From JANSWP01 sp041941305 (GTDB lineage Bacteria; Bacteroidota; Bacteroidia; Chitinophagales; Saprospiraceae), in assembly GCA_041941305.1 (NCBI GenBank), contig JBGTQJ010000055.1, forward strand, positions 1 to 64,000: DNA of 64,000 bases, given 5' to 3'. Position 1 is the stretch's first letter. Every line of letters starts with the position of its first letter. Positions 1 through 9,176 of this stretch are shown in pieces. The notes under the pieces were generated by a model. It saw only the letters and a program-made list of their open reading frames with translations, did not search any database and was not told where the DNA came from. The position numbers and the translations under genes are program-made.

Positions 1-33
1 GCAAAGTTATTAAGTCGACTCCTTTTTTGCATA

Positions 34-1563
34 TCATAGCCATGCAACAAAGTCATTAGTACTTGAAATGATTTTAAATGCTTTACCTAAGTGTTCAATG
101 ATATCTCCTGCCAAAAGTGCTTCAAAATGAAGCGATTGTACGGCGAGATCCCCTGCTAAACCGTGTAAATAAACACCCAAAATAGAAGTTTCAAAAGAAG
201 TATACCCCTGACCAAGCAAGCTGGTTAAAATACCTGTTAAAACATCCCCACTTCCTCCAGTTGCCATTCCGGGGTTACCCGTTGAATTAAAATAACAGGT
301 GCCATCAGGGCATGCAATGCTGGTGTGTGCACCTTTTAGGATGATATAACACTTTAATGTGATGGCTTTTTCTTTTTGTAAGGCATTCCTGGAAAAATCG
401 TTTGGGGTTTTGCCAAAAAGGCGCTCAAATTCTTTTGGGTGAGGTGTTAAGATGCTGTTTTCAGGAATTGCCTTAAACAATTCAGGTTCAAGCGAGATAA
501 TATTCAATGCATCAGCATCCAAAACATGGGGAACCTTGGTTTGCAAAAGAATTTCCCTAAGTGCTTGTATTGTCATAGGATGAGTACCGATTCCACACCC
601 AACCCCTATGCTGCCAAATATATCCGGTTGTTGAATTCCCTTAACAAAATCTTCTCCTTCATCTACACTGACCATTGCTTCCGGAACACTGATTTGGAAA
701 ATATCATAAGCACATTTAGGTGCATGAATCGTAAGCAATCCGGCTCCACTTCTTAAACAGGCTTTTGCTGCCAATATTCCAGCTCCCACTTTCCCTTTGC
801 TGCCCACTACAAGCAAAGCGTGTCCATAGGTGCCTTTATGATCGTATTTACTGCGTGTTTTATAAATGGATTTGATCAACTGGTCATCAATATAATAATT
901 GGAAGAATCAGCATTGTTTATGAAGTGCTGATTTAAGCCAATTGATTTCGCAACCCATTGTCCAACGAATTGGTGGTTTTCGGGGAAGAGAAAAGCCAAC
1001 TTTGGTAGTTCAAAACTAAAAGTATAGGCAGCCTGGAAAATTGAACCATTGGAATTTTGGTCAGCAAATAATCCAGAAGGAACATCAACTGCAACTCTAA
1101 CACAATTCTGTTGGTTTAAGTATTCAATCAAATCTCCCCAGTAACCTTCCACAGGTCGATTGAGACCAGAACCGAAAATAGCATCGATTATTATGGTATT
1201 CTGATCCACTTTTGGAAAAGGCGCTCCTTTTTGGATGAGAAATTGAGGAATTTTTGGGTATGATTGAAGTCGATTTTGATTGACTTGACAGTCTTCTGAA
1301 GGACTTTTCGATATTTCGCAATAAAAGATATTTAGCGTATATCCTTTTTCAAAAAGCAATCTGGCAATTGCAAAACCATCTCCTCCATTATTTCCCACCC
1401 CGCAGAAAATGCCAATGGTATTTTCCTCTTTGGGAAAAATTTCTACAAACCAATTTACAAATTTCACAGCAGCCTTTTCCATTAAATCAATAGATGCAAT
1501 CGGCTCATTTTCAATTGTAAAGATATCCAGGTCCCGTATTTGTTGAACGTTTAAGATTTTCAT
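34..1563 (-). CDS. nnrDE: Bifunctional NAD(P)HX epimerase / ADP-dependent NAD(P)HX dehydratase
   Basis: This enzyme repairs hydrated NADH and NADPH: the N-terminal half epimerises NAD(P)HX and the C-terminal half dehydrates the S form using ADP. The N-terminal YjeF_N domain (about residues 1-210) has the glycine loop GNNGGDGFAIARLL. The ribokinase-like C-terminal domain (about 220-509) shows VGSKGKVGAG, VLDADAL, LTPHPKEFERLFG and the nucleotide-binding GNPGMATGGSGDVLTGIL. At about 509 residues it matches the usual fused length. I chose the ATG at 1563 because MKILNVQQIRDLD is the usual family beginning; two upstream in-frame ATGs (1575 and 1596) would add 4 or 11 residues. It is divergent from the CoA-transferase gene, with about 90 bases between them. 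Confidence 0.93.
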   Translation of the reverse strand: MKILNVQQIRDLDIFTIENEPIASIDLMEKAAVKFVNWFVEIFPKEENTIGIFCGVGNNGGDGFAIARLLFEKGYTLNIFYCEISKSPSEDCQVNQNRLQSYPKIPQFLIQKGAPFPKVDQNTIIIDAIFGSGLNRPVEGYWGDLIEYLNQQNCVRVAVDVPSGLFADQNSNGSIFQAAYTFSFELPKLAFLFPENHQFVGQWVAKSIGLNQHFINNADSSNYYIDDQLIKSIYKTRSKYDHKGTYGHALLVVGSKGKVGAGILAAKACLRSGAGLLTIHAPKCAYDIFQISVPEAMVSVDEGEDFVKGIQQPDIFGSIGVGCGIGTHPMTIQALREILLQTKVPHVLDADALNIISLEPELFKAIPENSILTPHPKEFERLFGKTPNDFSRNALQKEKAITLKCYIILKGAHTSIACPDGTCYFNSTGNPGMATGGSGDVLTGILTSLLGQGYTSFETSILGVYLHGLAGDLAVQSLHFEALLAGDIIEHLGKAFKIISSTNDFVAWL

Positions 1564-1656
1564 TCTTGTTTTCATTTTCGACACATATCTCCCCAAATGG
1601 TCAAAGAATTAGAATTATTTTGATTTTTGTGAATTGAATAATAATAATCAGTCATT

Positions 1657-2754
1657 ATGACCAGTACCGAAAAAAATAAGCCCCTTGACTCCTTTTTTAA
1701 AGATCTTACCATTGTGGAATTGGCTTCCGTATTGGCAGGTCCTGCTGTTGGAATGTTTTTCGCAGAGTTGGGTGCCAAAGTTATTAAAATTGAGAACAAG
1801 ACCACAGGAGGAGATATGACCCGAAAGTGGAAATTACCAACTGAAAATAGTAAATCAACTTATTCAGCCTATTACTGTAGCGTCAATTATGGAAAAGAGT
1901 CTCTGTTAATTGATTTAAAACGTGATTATGGGAGAAATCAGGTGCTTGAGTTGATAAAAAAAGCTGATATCGTCATCAGCAACTTCAAACCCTCCTCAGC
2001 CAAAAAATTAAACATGGATTATGACTTTTTAAAAAGCAGGAATCCAAATTTGATTTATGCACAATTGGAAGGATTTCCGAATGAAGACAGACCTGCCTTT
2101 GATATGGTTCTCCAAGCTGAGGCTGGTTTTTTGTATATGTGTGGGGAACCTAGTCGGGAACCCGTTAAAATGCCTGTTGCCTTGATAGATGTTTTAGCAG
2201 CCCACCAACTGAAGGAAGCCATTTTGATTGCCCTTATTCACCGGATGAAAACTGGACAAGGAAGTTATGTCTCCACTTCTCTGTTAGAATCAGCCATTGC
2301 TTCACTTGCCAATCAAGCTACCAATTGGTTGATGGCTGGTCATATTCCTCAACCTATAGGTTGCCAACATCCAAATATTGCACCTTATGGTGACATCTTT
2401 TTATCCAATGATGAAAAGCCTATTGTTCTGGCAGTCGGAACGGATAAACAATTTGAAAATTTATGTAAAGTTTTGAATCTGCCCCAACTATCACAAGACA
2501 ATCGGTTTAAAACGAATGAGTTAAGGGTAAAGCATCGCTCTACTTTAAAGGATTTATTGAGACCAGCCTTTAAAAAAATGGATCGCAAAAGGATGCTCGA
2601 ACTTTTTCATCAGAATGGTATTCCTGCCGGTAGCATCAGAAATATGAAAGAAGTATTTGATTTGCCTACAGCGCAAGGAATGATTTTAGAAGAAGAATTT
2701 GCAAATGGTGAAATGACGAAAAGGGCAAAAACAGTAGCTTTTAATATTCATTAG
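1657..2754 (+). CDS. Family III CoA-transferase (CaiB/BaiF type)
   Basis: This is a cytosolic CoA-transferase that moves CoA between carboxylic acids through an aspartyl-CoA intermediate. Visible family signatures are the N-terminal DLTIVELASVLAGP and FFAELGAKVIKIE, the NYGKESLLIDLK stretch, and PVALIDVLAAHQL, where the Asp is in the place of the catalytic aspartate. The C-terminal part holds the usual RVKHRSTL and NGIPAGSI segments. At 365 residues it is slightly shorter than the common 380-400. The substrate cannot be read from the sequence, and no acyl-CoA dehydrogenase or ligase lies beside it. The preceding gene is divergent and the next is convergent, so it is probably a single-gene unit. 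Confidence 0.88.
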   Translation: MTSTEKNKPLDSFFKDLTIVELASVLAGPAVGMFFAELGAKVIKIENKTTGGDMTRKWKLPTENSKSTYSAYYCSVNYGKESLLIDLKRDYGRNQVLELIKKADIVISNFKPSSAKKLNMDYDFLKSRNPNLIYAQLEGFPNEDRPAFDMVLQAEAGFLYMCGEPSREPVKMPVALIDVLAAHQLKEAILIALIHRMKTGQGSYVSTSLLESAIASLANQATNWLMAGHIPQPIGCQHPNIAPYGDIFLSNDEKPIVLAVGTDKQFENLCKVLNLPQLSQDNRFKTNELRVKHRSTLKDLLRPAFKKMDRKRMLELFHQNGIPAGSIRNMKEVFDLPTAQGMILEEEFANGEMTKRAKTVAFNIH

Positions 2755-2797
2755 CACTTCAAAGGGATTGGATTAGAAAAGCCCACCTATTATTCAT

Positions 2798-3430
2798 TTA
2801 TTTGACGCTTTTCAATACAAAAAAGAACTCTCTTCCCATCTGCTCAACTCGTTCATCATATTTTGTTGCTTCCAGTACAGTATTATCAAAGTTTTTTGGG
2901 TCATCAAACGGAATTGCAAATCGAGCTTCTGCTCCAGGTACAAATGGACAAGCTTCATCCGCTTCAGAGCAAACCATCACCGCAGCAAATCCATTTAGGG
3001 GGTTTGGAGGGGCGTCATATTTTTTTGAGAAAAGAAGCAGGGGCTCACCAGCATTTGAGGGAAGGGTAGACTCGTATTTAGGGTTGTTGTCTTCGGTTTT
3101 CTTATTCAACTCAAATCCAACTCGTTTCAGAGCTGAAACAGAGCGATGGTTAAAAGCTGTAGCTTCTGTTCCCCCCGAAAAAGTTTGAAAATCATCAATC
3201 CCCATATAGGCAGATCCAGCTTGAAGCCATAATTGTCCAATGTGACTTCTTCTGGAATTGTGAGTACAAATGACGATGATTTTGACTGTTTCCTTTTTCT
3301 CGATTTTTTGAGAAATATAATGACTTAATGTTTCCAATAGCTCCTTTCTTTTTTCTGGAATTTTGTCAAATTCGGATTCAAAACTTTTTATTTTTTGGTG
3401 AATGCTTTTTGGAAGTGAAGGGTAATTCAT
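2798..3430 (-). CDS. Low-molecular-weight phosphatase / arsenate reductase-type protein
   Basis: The protein resembles the LMW-PTP/ArsC fold family, which includes arsenate reductases and small tyrosine phosphatases. The P-loop CTHNSRRS (about residues 55-62) fits C-x5-R, and the later DDP motif near residue 185 fits the general-acid aspartate. A helical N-terminal extension of about 45 residues precedes the catalytic domain, which is usual in the Bacteroidota branch. Cys residues at VCSEADEACPF could be resolving thiols for arsenate reduction, but this is inference. It lies 36 bases downstream of cmk on the same strand and may be co-transcribed. No arsenite pump or ArsR regulator is in the window, so an arsenic role is unproven. 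Confidence 0.8.
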   Translation of the reverse strand: MNYPSLPKSIHQKIKSFESEFDKIPEKRKELLETLSHYISQKIEKKETVKIIVICTHNSRRSHIGQLWLQAGSAYMGIDDFQTFSGGTEATAFNHRSVSALKRVGFELNKKTEDNNPKYESTLPSNAGEPLLLFSKKYDAPPNPLNGFAAVMVCSEADEACPFVPGAEARFAIPFDDPKNFDNTVLEATKYDERVEQMGREFFFVLKSVK

Positions 3431-3466
3431 ATGATCCTTAAGTTCTGGGTATTTGATTATAATATT

Positions 3467-4144
3467 TTAGGCTTTTTCCTTCACCATATTTATGGCTTGC
3501 TCCAATTGTTCCTCAAAGTTCAAGTAGCTATTGTCCAAAAGAATCGCATCCTCCGCTTTGCGCAGGGGGCTTTCTTTTCTAGTAGAGTCGATATGGTCTC
3601 TTTCAATTAAATTTGCTTTTACTTCCTCAAAATCAGCTTCATAACCTTTGTTTTTCAACTCTTCATATCTTCTTTGAGCCCTTATATCAGTATCAGCAGT
3701 AAGAAAAATTTTGAGTTCTGCATTTGGGAAAACCACAGTTCCGATATCACGACCATCCATTACGACCCCTTTGTCTTCACCAATTTTTCGTTGGTGTTTT
3801 ACCATTTCTTCCCTCACCTCCAGAATCTTGGCTACGGGACTCACCATTTCTGAAACGTACATCTTCCTGATTTCATCCTGCACATCTCTTCCGTTTAAAA
3901 AAATCCGGGTACCCGATCCATCATTTTCAAAATGAATATTTATTTGAGTCAATGCATCTTTCACTCTTTCCAAATCATCTATATCAATTTGGTTTTCAAT
4001 TAGATATAAAGTGACCGCTCTGTACATATCCCCAGTGCTGATGTAGGAATAACCCAGGGCATTTCCGAGCTGTTTCGCAAGTGTACTTTTCCCACAAGAA
4101 GAATGACCATCAATGGCAACAATTATTTTTTTCAAATCAGACAA
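3467..4144 (-). CDS. cmk: Cytidylate kinase
   Basis: Cmk phosphorylates CMP and dCMP with ATP in the cytoplasm and feeds CTP and dCTP synthesis. The P-loop IDGHSSCGKSTLAKQL lies near residues 11-26, STGDMYRA follows, and DGRDIGTVVFPNAELKIFL and RDHIDSTRKESPLRKAEDA are typical CMP-binding and lid segments. The length of 225 residues matches bacterial Cmk. The start at 4144 puts the P-loop at the normal distance from the N-terminus. The phosphatase-like gene follows after 36 bases, and a strong hairpin lies upstream at 4209-4247. Confidence 0.96.
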   Translation of the reverse strand: MSDLKKIIVAIDGHSSCGKSTLAKQLGNALGYSYISTGDMYRAVTLYLIENQIDIDDLERVKDALTQINIHFENDGSGTRIFLNGRDVQDEIRKMYVSEMVSPVAKILEVREEMVKHQRKIGEDKGVVMDGRDIGTVVFPNAELKIFLTADTDIRAQRRYEELKNKGYEADFEEVKANLIERDHIDSTRKESPLRKAEDAILLDNSYLNFEEQLEQAINMVKEKA

Positions 4145-4208
4145 GTGTTAAAATTCTGGTTCTTGAAAAATTCGGGCGCAAATTTAATCTTTGAACCTTC
4201 CCAAAAAC

Positions 4209-4247
4209 AAAAGGAGCAGCTTTTTTTCAAAAAAAAACTGCTCCTTT
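4209..4247 (-). terminator. Hairpin with A/T-rich inner arms between a helical protein gene and cmk
   Basis: The arms AAAGGAGCAG and CTGCTCCTTT are perfect complements, and the inner T7 and A-run extend the pairing. It lies about 43 bases past the stop of the gene that ends at 4290 on the minus strand and about 65 bases before the cmk start, so it probably terminates the former. Confidence 0.7.
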
Positions 4248-4289
4248 CAAAAATGTAAACCCACAAGAGACAACTGATAACAGAAATGC

Positions 4290-5804
4290 CTACTGCTTCA
4301 GCCTGGAAAGAATCAAATTCCACAATTTGTCATAAGGAATGATTTCCATTTCTGCAGAGACACCTCTGAAGAAAAAGGGCGTTTCTATCAAACGATTGTA
4401 ATATTTATCGATATTACTCAAATTTTCCACCCGAAAATCCGCTTTTACCAATTGTTGAAGCAATCGAATAAATTGAATGGCTCGGTAGTATTCTTCCTTT
4501 TTTAATTGGCGGTTGGCATAACTTTTCAATCGTTCAATTCGCTCAATGCATTGGTTGTAGCTATTCTTTTCCAATAAAAACAATAATTGTCCTATGACCA
4601 TATGGATGGTGAAAATGCGTTGATCTTTAGGGTAGAGTAGGGGATCATTTAAAAAACGATTCAATCTAAATGCCTTCTTCCTTTGTGCTTTAAAAACTGG
4701 ATTTTCTTCGCCTTTACTTTCTATGATGTAATTGAGGTAAGTATTGTAAATTTTCCATTTCTCTTTGGTTTCATTGTTCAGTTTCCGGAATTTAGAATGA
4801 TCATTTGCACGATTGAAGATAGCAAAGGCATTGATATAATTGTCGGTGTGTAAGGCGAGTAATAGGTAATACTCCATAAAGGAAAACCAAATCTCGCTGC
4901 CTTCTGGAAACGATTGAAGGCATTTTTCGGCATTTATTTTTCCGTTTTTAAAGTCGCGAAGATGGAGGTAGGCAGACATTTTCTTCATTTGAAAAGTAGC
5001 CAACTTCTCATCCTGGTAGAACAGAGGGTTTTCTTCAATATATTTTTCAGCCTGATTGCAAACACTCAGCATCATTTCAAAATCCCGAACCATTTCGTAT
5101 CGATAAGTCCATACCAAATACATGTTGTACACCACGATTGGAGAGTCAAAATTCTCAGAAAGGCCGACCAATGCATCACAATAATCTCCGATTTTTTCTT
5201 CCAGATTGTTGTTTTTTGTACTGGGCTTAAAATAATTACCAATAACTCTTTGATACAATTCTTCTGCTTTAATTTCAGCATCCAGGACTCTGGAATATTC
5301 CTTTATGTAAGCGTCGTATTCTTCGTAATCTTTGTCCTGTTCAGTTTGTGCTGCAAAACTTCTAAGTATCCTGGAGCAATTTACGATGATATCTGCAAAT
5401 TTGTATTTCAATGCAGTAGTAAGAATCTGCCTTGCCAGGGTGGCAGCAGTGAATTCAGCATTATTGGAAATCAGGATTTTTACAAGTGTCCAGTCCTTAT
5501 TACAGGAATAATAGGCTCTATCATAATTAGACGCTGAAGGAAGGTTGACATCGAGGAAAAACAATGTGTTAAGCAACCTTTTTCTGAAACGGGATTTTAA
5601 TTGGCGATATTTATCATCCGTTGGACTACAACCATAGAGGAAATTAGCGGCATCCCTATCATTTTTAAACTTATCGGCAAGTAGTGCTTCATAAAAATCA
5701 TTAAACTTGCTATTCTTATGTTTTAAGGAGTGGTCGTCAAAAATTTCAATCTTACGTACCTTCTTTTTTGTGACAATTTTAGAAATTTCAATTAGATTTT
5801 TCAT
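4290..5804 (-). CDS. Large helix-rich protein of unknown function
   Basis: I do not recognise a named domain. The 504-residue protein is rich in Lys, Glu, Tyr and Leu and looks all-helical. Spaced pairs such as AEKYIEENPLFYQDEK and CLQSFPEGSEIWFSFMEYYLLLAL suggest TPR-like repeats in the middle and C-terminal thirds. There is no signal peptide and no membrane segment, so it is probably cytoplasmic. A basic segment, YRQLKSRFRKRLLNTLFFL, lies at about residues 66-84. A protein of similar build is encoded at the right edge of the window. Such proteins seem to be common in Saprospiraceae, but this is from memory and not from a search. It has its own upstream gap and a downstream hairpin. Confidence 0.75.
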   Translation of the reverse strand: MKNLIEISKIVTKKKVRKIEIFDDHSLKHKNSKFNDFYEALLADKFKNDRDAANFLYGCSPTDDKYRQLKSRFRKRLLNTLFFLDVNLPSASNYDRAYYSCNKDWTLVKILISNNAEFTAATLARQILTTALKYKFADIIVNCSRILRSFAAQTEQDKDYEEYDAYIKEYSRVLDAEIKAEELYQRVIGNYFKPSTKNNNLEEKIGDYCDALVGLSENFDSPIVVYNMYLVWTYRYEMVRDFEMMLSVCNQAEKYIEENPLFYQDEKLATFQMKKMSAYLHLRDFKNGKINAEKCLQSFPEGSEIWFSFMEYYLLLALHTDNYINAFAIFNRANDHSKFRKLNNETKEKWKIYNTYLNYIIESKGEENPVFKAQRKKAFRLNRFLNDPLLYPKDQRIFTIHMVIGQLLFLLEKNSYNQCIERIERLKSYANRQLKKEEYYRAIQFIRLLQQLVKADFRVENLSNIDKYYNRLIETPFFFRGVSAEMEIIPYDKLWNLILSRLKQ

Positions 5805-6014
5805 TCTCTCTTGTTGAGGATTAAAAGGTGAAATCCAGCCTCGATTGTTATGGGTAAAGTGTTTGCATATAAGGTAGTAACAAGGAATCCGGGTGTGGCG
5901 ATTTGGAAAGTTATTTTCTGTTGATTATTAATAAAATTAAAATAATAATTATATCAACAACTATTCCTTTATTGAAATAAGCTTGTCACAATTTTAGAAA
6001 TTTTTACAAAAAAT

Positions 6015-7706
6015 CTAATCCAATATCACTTTTTTCTGGTTTTTTCGGATTGGTTTTCCAGCAAGTACTCCTGTGTATTTGCCGTTTTTTATGGCAATTT
6101 TTCCATTTACGATAACGTAATTCATGCCCTCTGATAATTCTGTAGGATGCTCAAAATCTGATTTAGGAATGAATTCTTCAGGATTAAATATTATAAGATC
6201 TGCAAAATAGCCAGTTTGAATTTTTCCTCTTTTAATTATGCCAAAGGTTTCTGCAGGAAGCAAAGTGCTTTTGCGTATCATCTCCTCTAAATCCAAAACT
6301 TTTTTTTCTAAAACATACTCTTGTATCTTTTTGGGATAGGAACCATATTTTCTAGGATGCCCTCCGGTTCCGTCAGATCCTGTCATTACCCAAGGTCTTT
6401 TCATATAATTTTGAATATCAGCATCTTGCATGTTAAACGAGGCGACTCCTGCACTCCCATTTTTCATGATTTCCAAAGCAGCTTTTAGTGGAGTCATTTC
6501 CCATTCTTCGGAAACCTGGGCGAGTGTCAAACCATTTAATTCTTCGTCCCTTGCAGAAAGAATTAACAAAGAAGAAGGACCTCCACGCCTGCGTAAATTT
6601 TCTTCCATACCGCGCATGATTTCTGGCAACAATGCTGGGTCCGAAAACTTATTTTGGTATTCGAAATCATCTTCGTAAACCCATTTTGGCAATAAAGCTC
6701 TGTCTAAATGAACCCCTGAAGCTCTATAAGGATATTGATCAGCAGTAATACTCACCCCATTTTCCCGAGCATCCTCAATAATTGCGATGACTTCTCCGCT
6801 TTTCCCCCAAACATCTACCCCCAGGCACTTAATGTGTGAGACATGGACATGTATTTTGGCTTTTCGTCCTATTTCAATTGCCTCTTCAATTGCAGCTAGC
6901 AATCCAATGTTGTAGGAGCTTTCATCTCGAATATGAGAGTCATAATATCCTCCGTACTCAGAAGTTATTTTTGCCAATTCAATGACCTCCTCTGTATTGG
7001 CAAAACTACTGGGTGCATAAAATAATCCTGTCGAGAATCCCAAAGCTCCCTCCTGCATGCCTCTTCTTACCAGGGTTTTCATATTGTCCATCTCTTCCTC
7101 TGTTGGAGGACGATTGGCCATACCCATAACTGTTCTTCTGATATTACGGTGACCGACCAACATTGCCACATTTGTGCCAATGCCATTCCTTTCCAAGCGA
7201 TCAAATTCCTGCCCAATGAGATTGACACTATTGCCATCGTTTCCAATTAGAACCGTCGTGACACCCTGGAAAAGATAATTCAGATTTGAATTTCTAACAC
7301 TATCCTGGAGGTCAATTAAACTATGGGTATGTGGATCAATAAATCCGGGAGTCACCAGCATCCCTGAGGCATCAATGACCCTCAATGCTTCAAACTCTTT
7401 TTCTTTCAATTCTCCGATATAAGCAATAGTATCTCCCTCAATTGCAATATTTGAAATATAAGAACCACTACCGGTTCCATCCAGAATTTCAGCATTTTTT
7501 ATGAGGATATCCCAACTGGGAGCAGTATTTCGATTACAAGCAGCAAGAATCAACAAAGAAATTACAAAAAATATGCTAAAGGATGGAAAATAACCAGGTT
7601 TCCTTTTTCGGCTATTTTTTTGGGTACAAAAACTTTTTGCATATTTTGTTTGCCCTTTGATCGAAATAAACCTCAAAGTCAAATTTTTAGTTGAATGAAA
7701 CATCAT
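6015..7706 (-). CDS. Lipoprotein amidohydrolase of the D-aminoacylase type
   Basis: It belongs to the amidohydrolase superfamily, nearest to N-acyl-D-amino-acid deacylases. The N-terminus has a hydrophobic segment ending in the lipobox LAAC (Cys57), which predicts an envelope lipoprotein. Metal-site motifs visible are HTH (126-128), the HIRDE histidine (about 258), HVSH (about 291) and a late GSDG aspartate. Where D-aminoacylases carry GNCG with a zinc-binding cysteine, this protein has GNDG (residues 155-158). The start gives a long basic leader of about 40 residues before the hydrophobic core; no internal ATG offers a shorter start, so a non-ATG start is possible. It follows an M14 peptidase gene by 61 bases, which suggests a joint role in degrading modified peptides. 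Confidence 0.87.
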   Translation of the reverse strand: MMFHSTKNLTLRFISIKGQTKYAKSFCTQKNSRKRKPGYFPSFSIFFVISLLILAACNRNTAPSWDILIKNAEILDGTGSGSYISNIAIEGDTIAYIGELKEKEFEALRVIDASGMLVTPGFIDPHTHSLIDLQDSVRNSNLNYLFQGVTTVLIGNDGNSVNLIGQEFDRLERNGIGTNVAMLVGHRNIRRTVMGMANRPPTEEEMDNMKTLVRRGMQEGALGFSTGLFYAPSSFANTEEVIELAKITSEYGGYYDSHIRDESSYNIGLLAAIEEAIEIGRKAKIHVHVSHIKCLGVDVWGKSGEVIAIIEDARENGVSITADQYPYRASGVHLDRALLPKWVYEDDFEYQNKFSDPALLPEIMRGMEENLRRRGGPSSLLILSARDEELNGLTLAQVSEEWEMTPLKAALEIMKNGSAGVASFNMQDADIQNYMKRPWVMTGSDGTGGHPRKYGSYPKKIQEYVLEKKVLDLEEMIRKSTLLPAETFGIIKRGKIQTGYFADLIIFNPEEFIPKSDFEHPTELSEGMNYVIVNGKIAIKNGKYTGVLAGKPIRKNQKKVILD

Positions 7707-7767
7707 TGCTGTCAGTTGAATTGTGCTTCGTCGGTATAACTTCTTACTATCTATTTCCTGGAAGTAT

Positions 7768-9003
7768 TTAGTTTCTGAAAATCAATAATTGCATCATTTC
7801 CCGAGCCGCCACCTTCCCTTTTTGTCGAATGAAATCTCTCGGGGTCTGATCACCAAGTTCAAAAGTGATGCTTTCTGCTCCAAACTGGGTATAAAACCAT
7901 CCTTTTGTAATCGGTTGACTTAAAGGGCTAGGACTATCATATGGCTCATATCCAGGCATGGATGCTTGAATCCCAGAAATCCAATAATCTTTAAACTTAG
8001 GAATAACAGAGACCATTTCAGGTGAAAAAGTATAATACACGTCGTATAGGGTTGAATGAAAATCCAATCCCAGAACGACCTGACTTTTGTTTCGTTTACT
8101 CTCTTTAACCACAAAATCAGCCATTTGTCTTGGTTCCGGCTGATGATAGTATGCCCAATCCCTATTCAAGTCAATTCCTCCAGCATTGTGGCGCCAATGT
8201 CCGAGATCAACTCCATCCGGATTCATCAATGGAAATACAAGAATCCTGTATTGCATTCGGAAAGCATTGCTGAGATGATTGTCTTCCAATAATTCCTCAA
8301 CAAATGTCTCCATCGCCATATATCCGGTTACCTCAGGTGGGTGCTGCCGGCTCATTATTACGATCAAGTCCTTTTTTCGAACATCACCTTCCAAAATATC
8401 TAAGTAAAATAGATCTCTACCTAGTTTACTTTTTCCAAAATTATTAAAGGAAGCAGAAGGATGTTTTGCCTGCTTCATTGTCCATTCCTTGATATGACCA
8501 GAATTACTCAATTCCTGGCCTGCAATCCAGGTGGTATCTGCTGAAAGGGTAAGGTTGAAAAAAGCATGCAGACCATCAGGTGTAAGCTGAACTGAATTGG
8601 TATCAACCAAATTCCAATCTAATCCGTTTTTGCTGATTTTTGGGCGGTAACGGTGTTTGTGTTTTGTATAATGCAATTCAAGAACAATGTCCTTCGTTGT
8701 TGAAGACCAAAGTCGAAAGGCATACCACGGGCTTGCATTAATTGGAAAATTTTCAGGAGAGATGAATGCCCTGAAGTAATTGTCTTCAATTTTTTCAAAA
8801 CCATTTAATCTTGCCCCATCAAAGAGGTTATCGGCAAAAACACCCTCAATTTCATAGACTTTTTTTTCCTGCAATTTGATTGGATGATCGGTTGTATCTA
8901 CCGGACTGGGAAAGTCATAAGGCTTTGCTCTATATAAATTGCAAGCCCCTAGCGTAATGGCAAAGATTAAGCCTATGAGAGTTTTTTTCCTTTTGGAATC
9001 CAT
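7768..9003 (-). CDS. Lipoprotein M14 family zinc carboxypeptidase
   Basis: This is a metallocarboxypeptidase with an N-terminal beta domain (about residues 40-165) before the catalytic domain, as in the cytosolic carboxypeptidase-like subgroup. Zinc ligands are visible as HPPE (His221, Glu224) and GLDFH (His316). NPDGVDLGHWRHN and GGIDLNRDW carry the substrate-binding Asn and Arg, and Glu382 in SITFELG fits the catalytic base. The signal sequence ends in the lipobox LGAC (Cys21). It probably trims C-terminal residues from peptides outside the cytoplasm. The downstream amidohydrolase gene starts 61 bases later, so the two are likely co-transcribed. Confidence 0.9.
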   Translation of the reverse strand: MDSKRKKTLIGLIFAITLGACNLYRAKPYDFPSPVDTTDHPIKLQEKKVYEIEGVFADNLFDGARLNGFEKIEDNYFRAFISPENFPINASPWYAFRLWSSTTKDIVLELHYTKHKHRYRPKISKNGLDWNLVDTNSVQLTPDGLHAFFNLTLSADTTWIAGQELSNSGHIKEWTMKQAKHPSASFNNFGKSKLGRDLFYLDILEGDVRKKDLIVIMSRQHPPEVTGYMAMETFVEELLEDNHLSNAFRMQYRILVFPLMNPDGVDLGHWRHNAGGIDLNRDWAYYHQPEPRQMADFVVKESKRNKSQVVLGLDFHSTLYDVYYTFSPEMVSVIPKFKDYWISGIQASMPGYEPYDSPSPLSQPITKGWFYTQFGAESITFELGDQTPRDFIRQKGKVAAREMMQLLIFRN

Positions 9004-9176
9004 TCTTGTTTTTATAGTTGGTTCGCTCTTTTCACGGGAACCAAAGTAATAGTTATTCGGGAAAATGTTTTGATTTGGTAGGGTTTATATTTGCTAATTG
9101 CTAATAGACAAATACAATCAATGGAAAATAATTCTAACCATTATGAACCATATTAATCCATTTTGAACCATAATAT

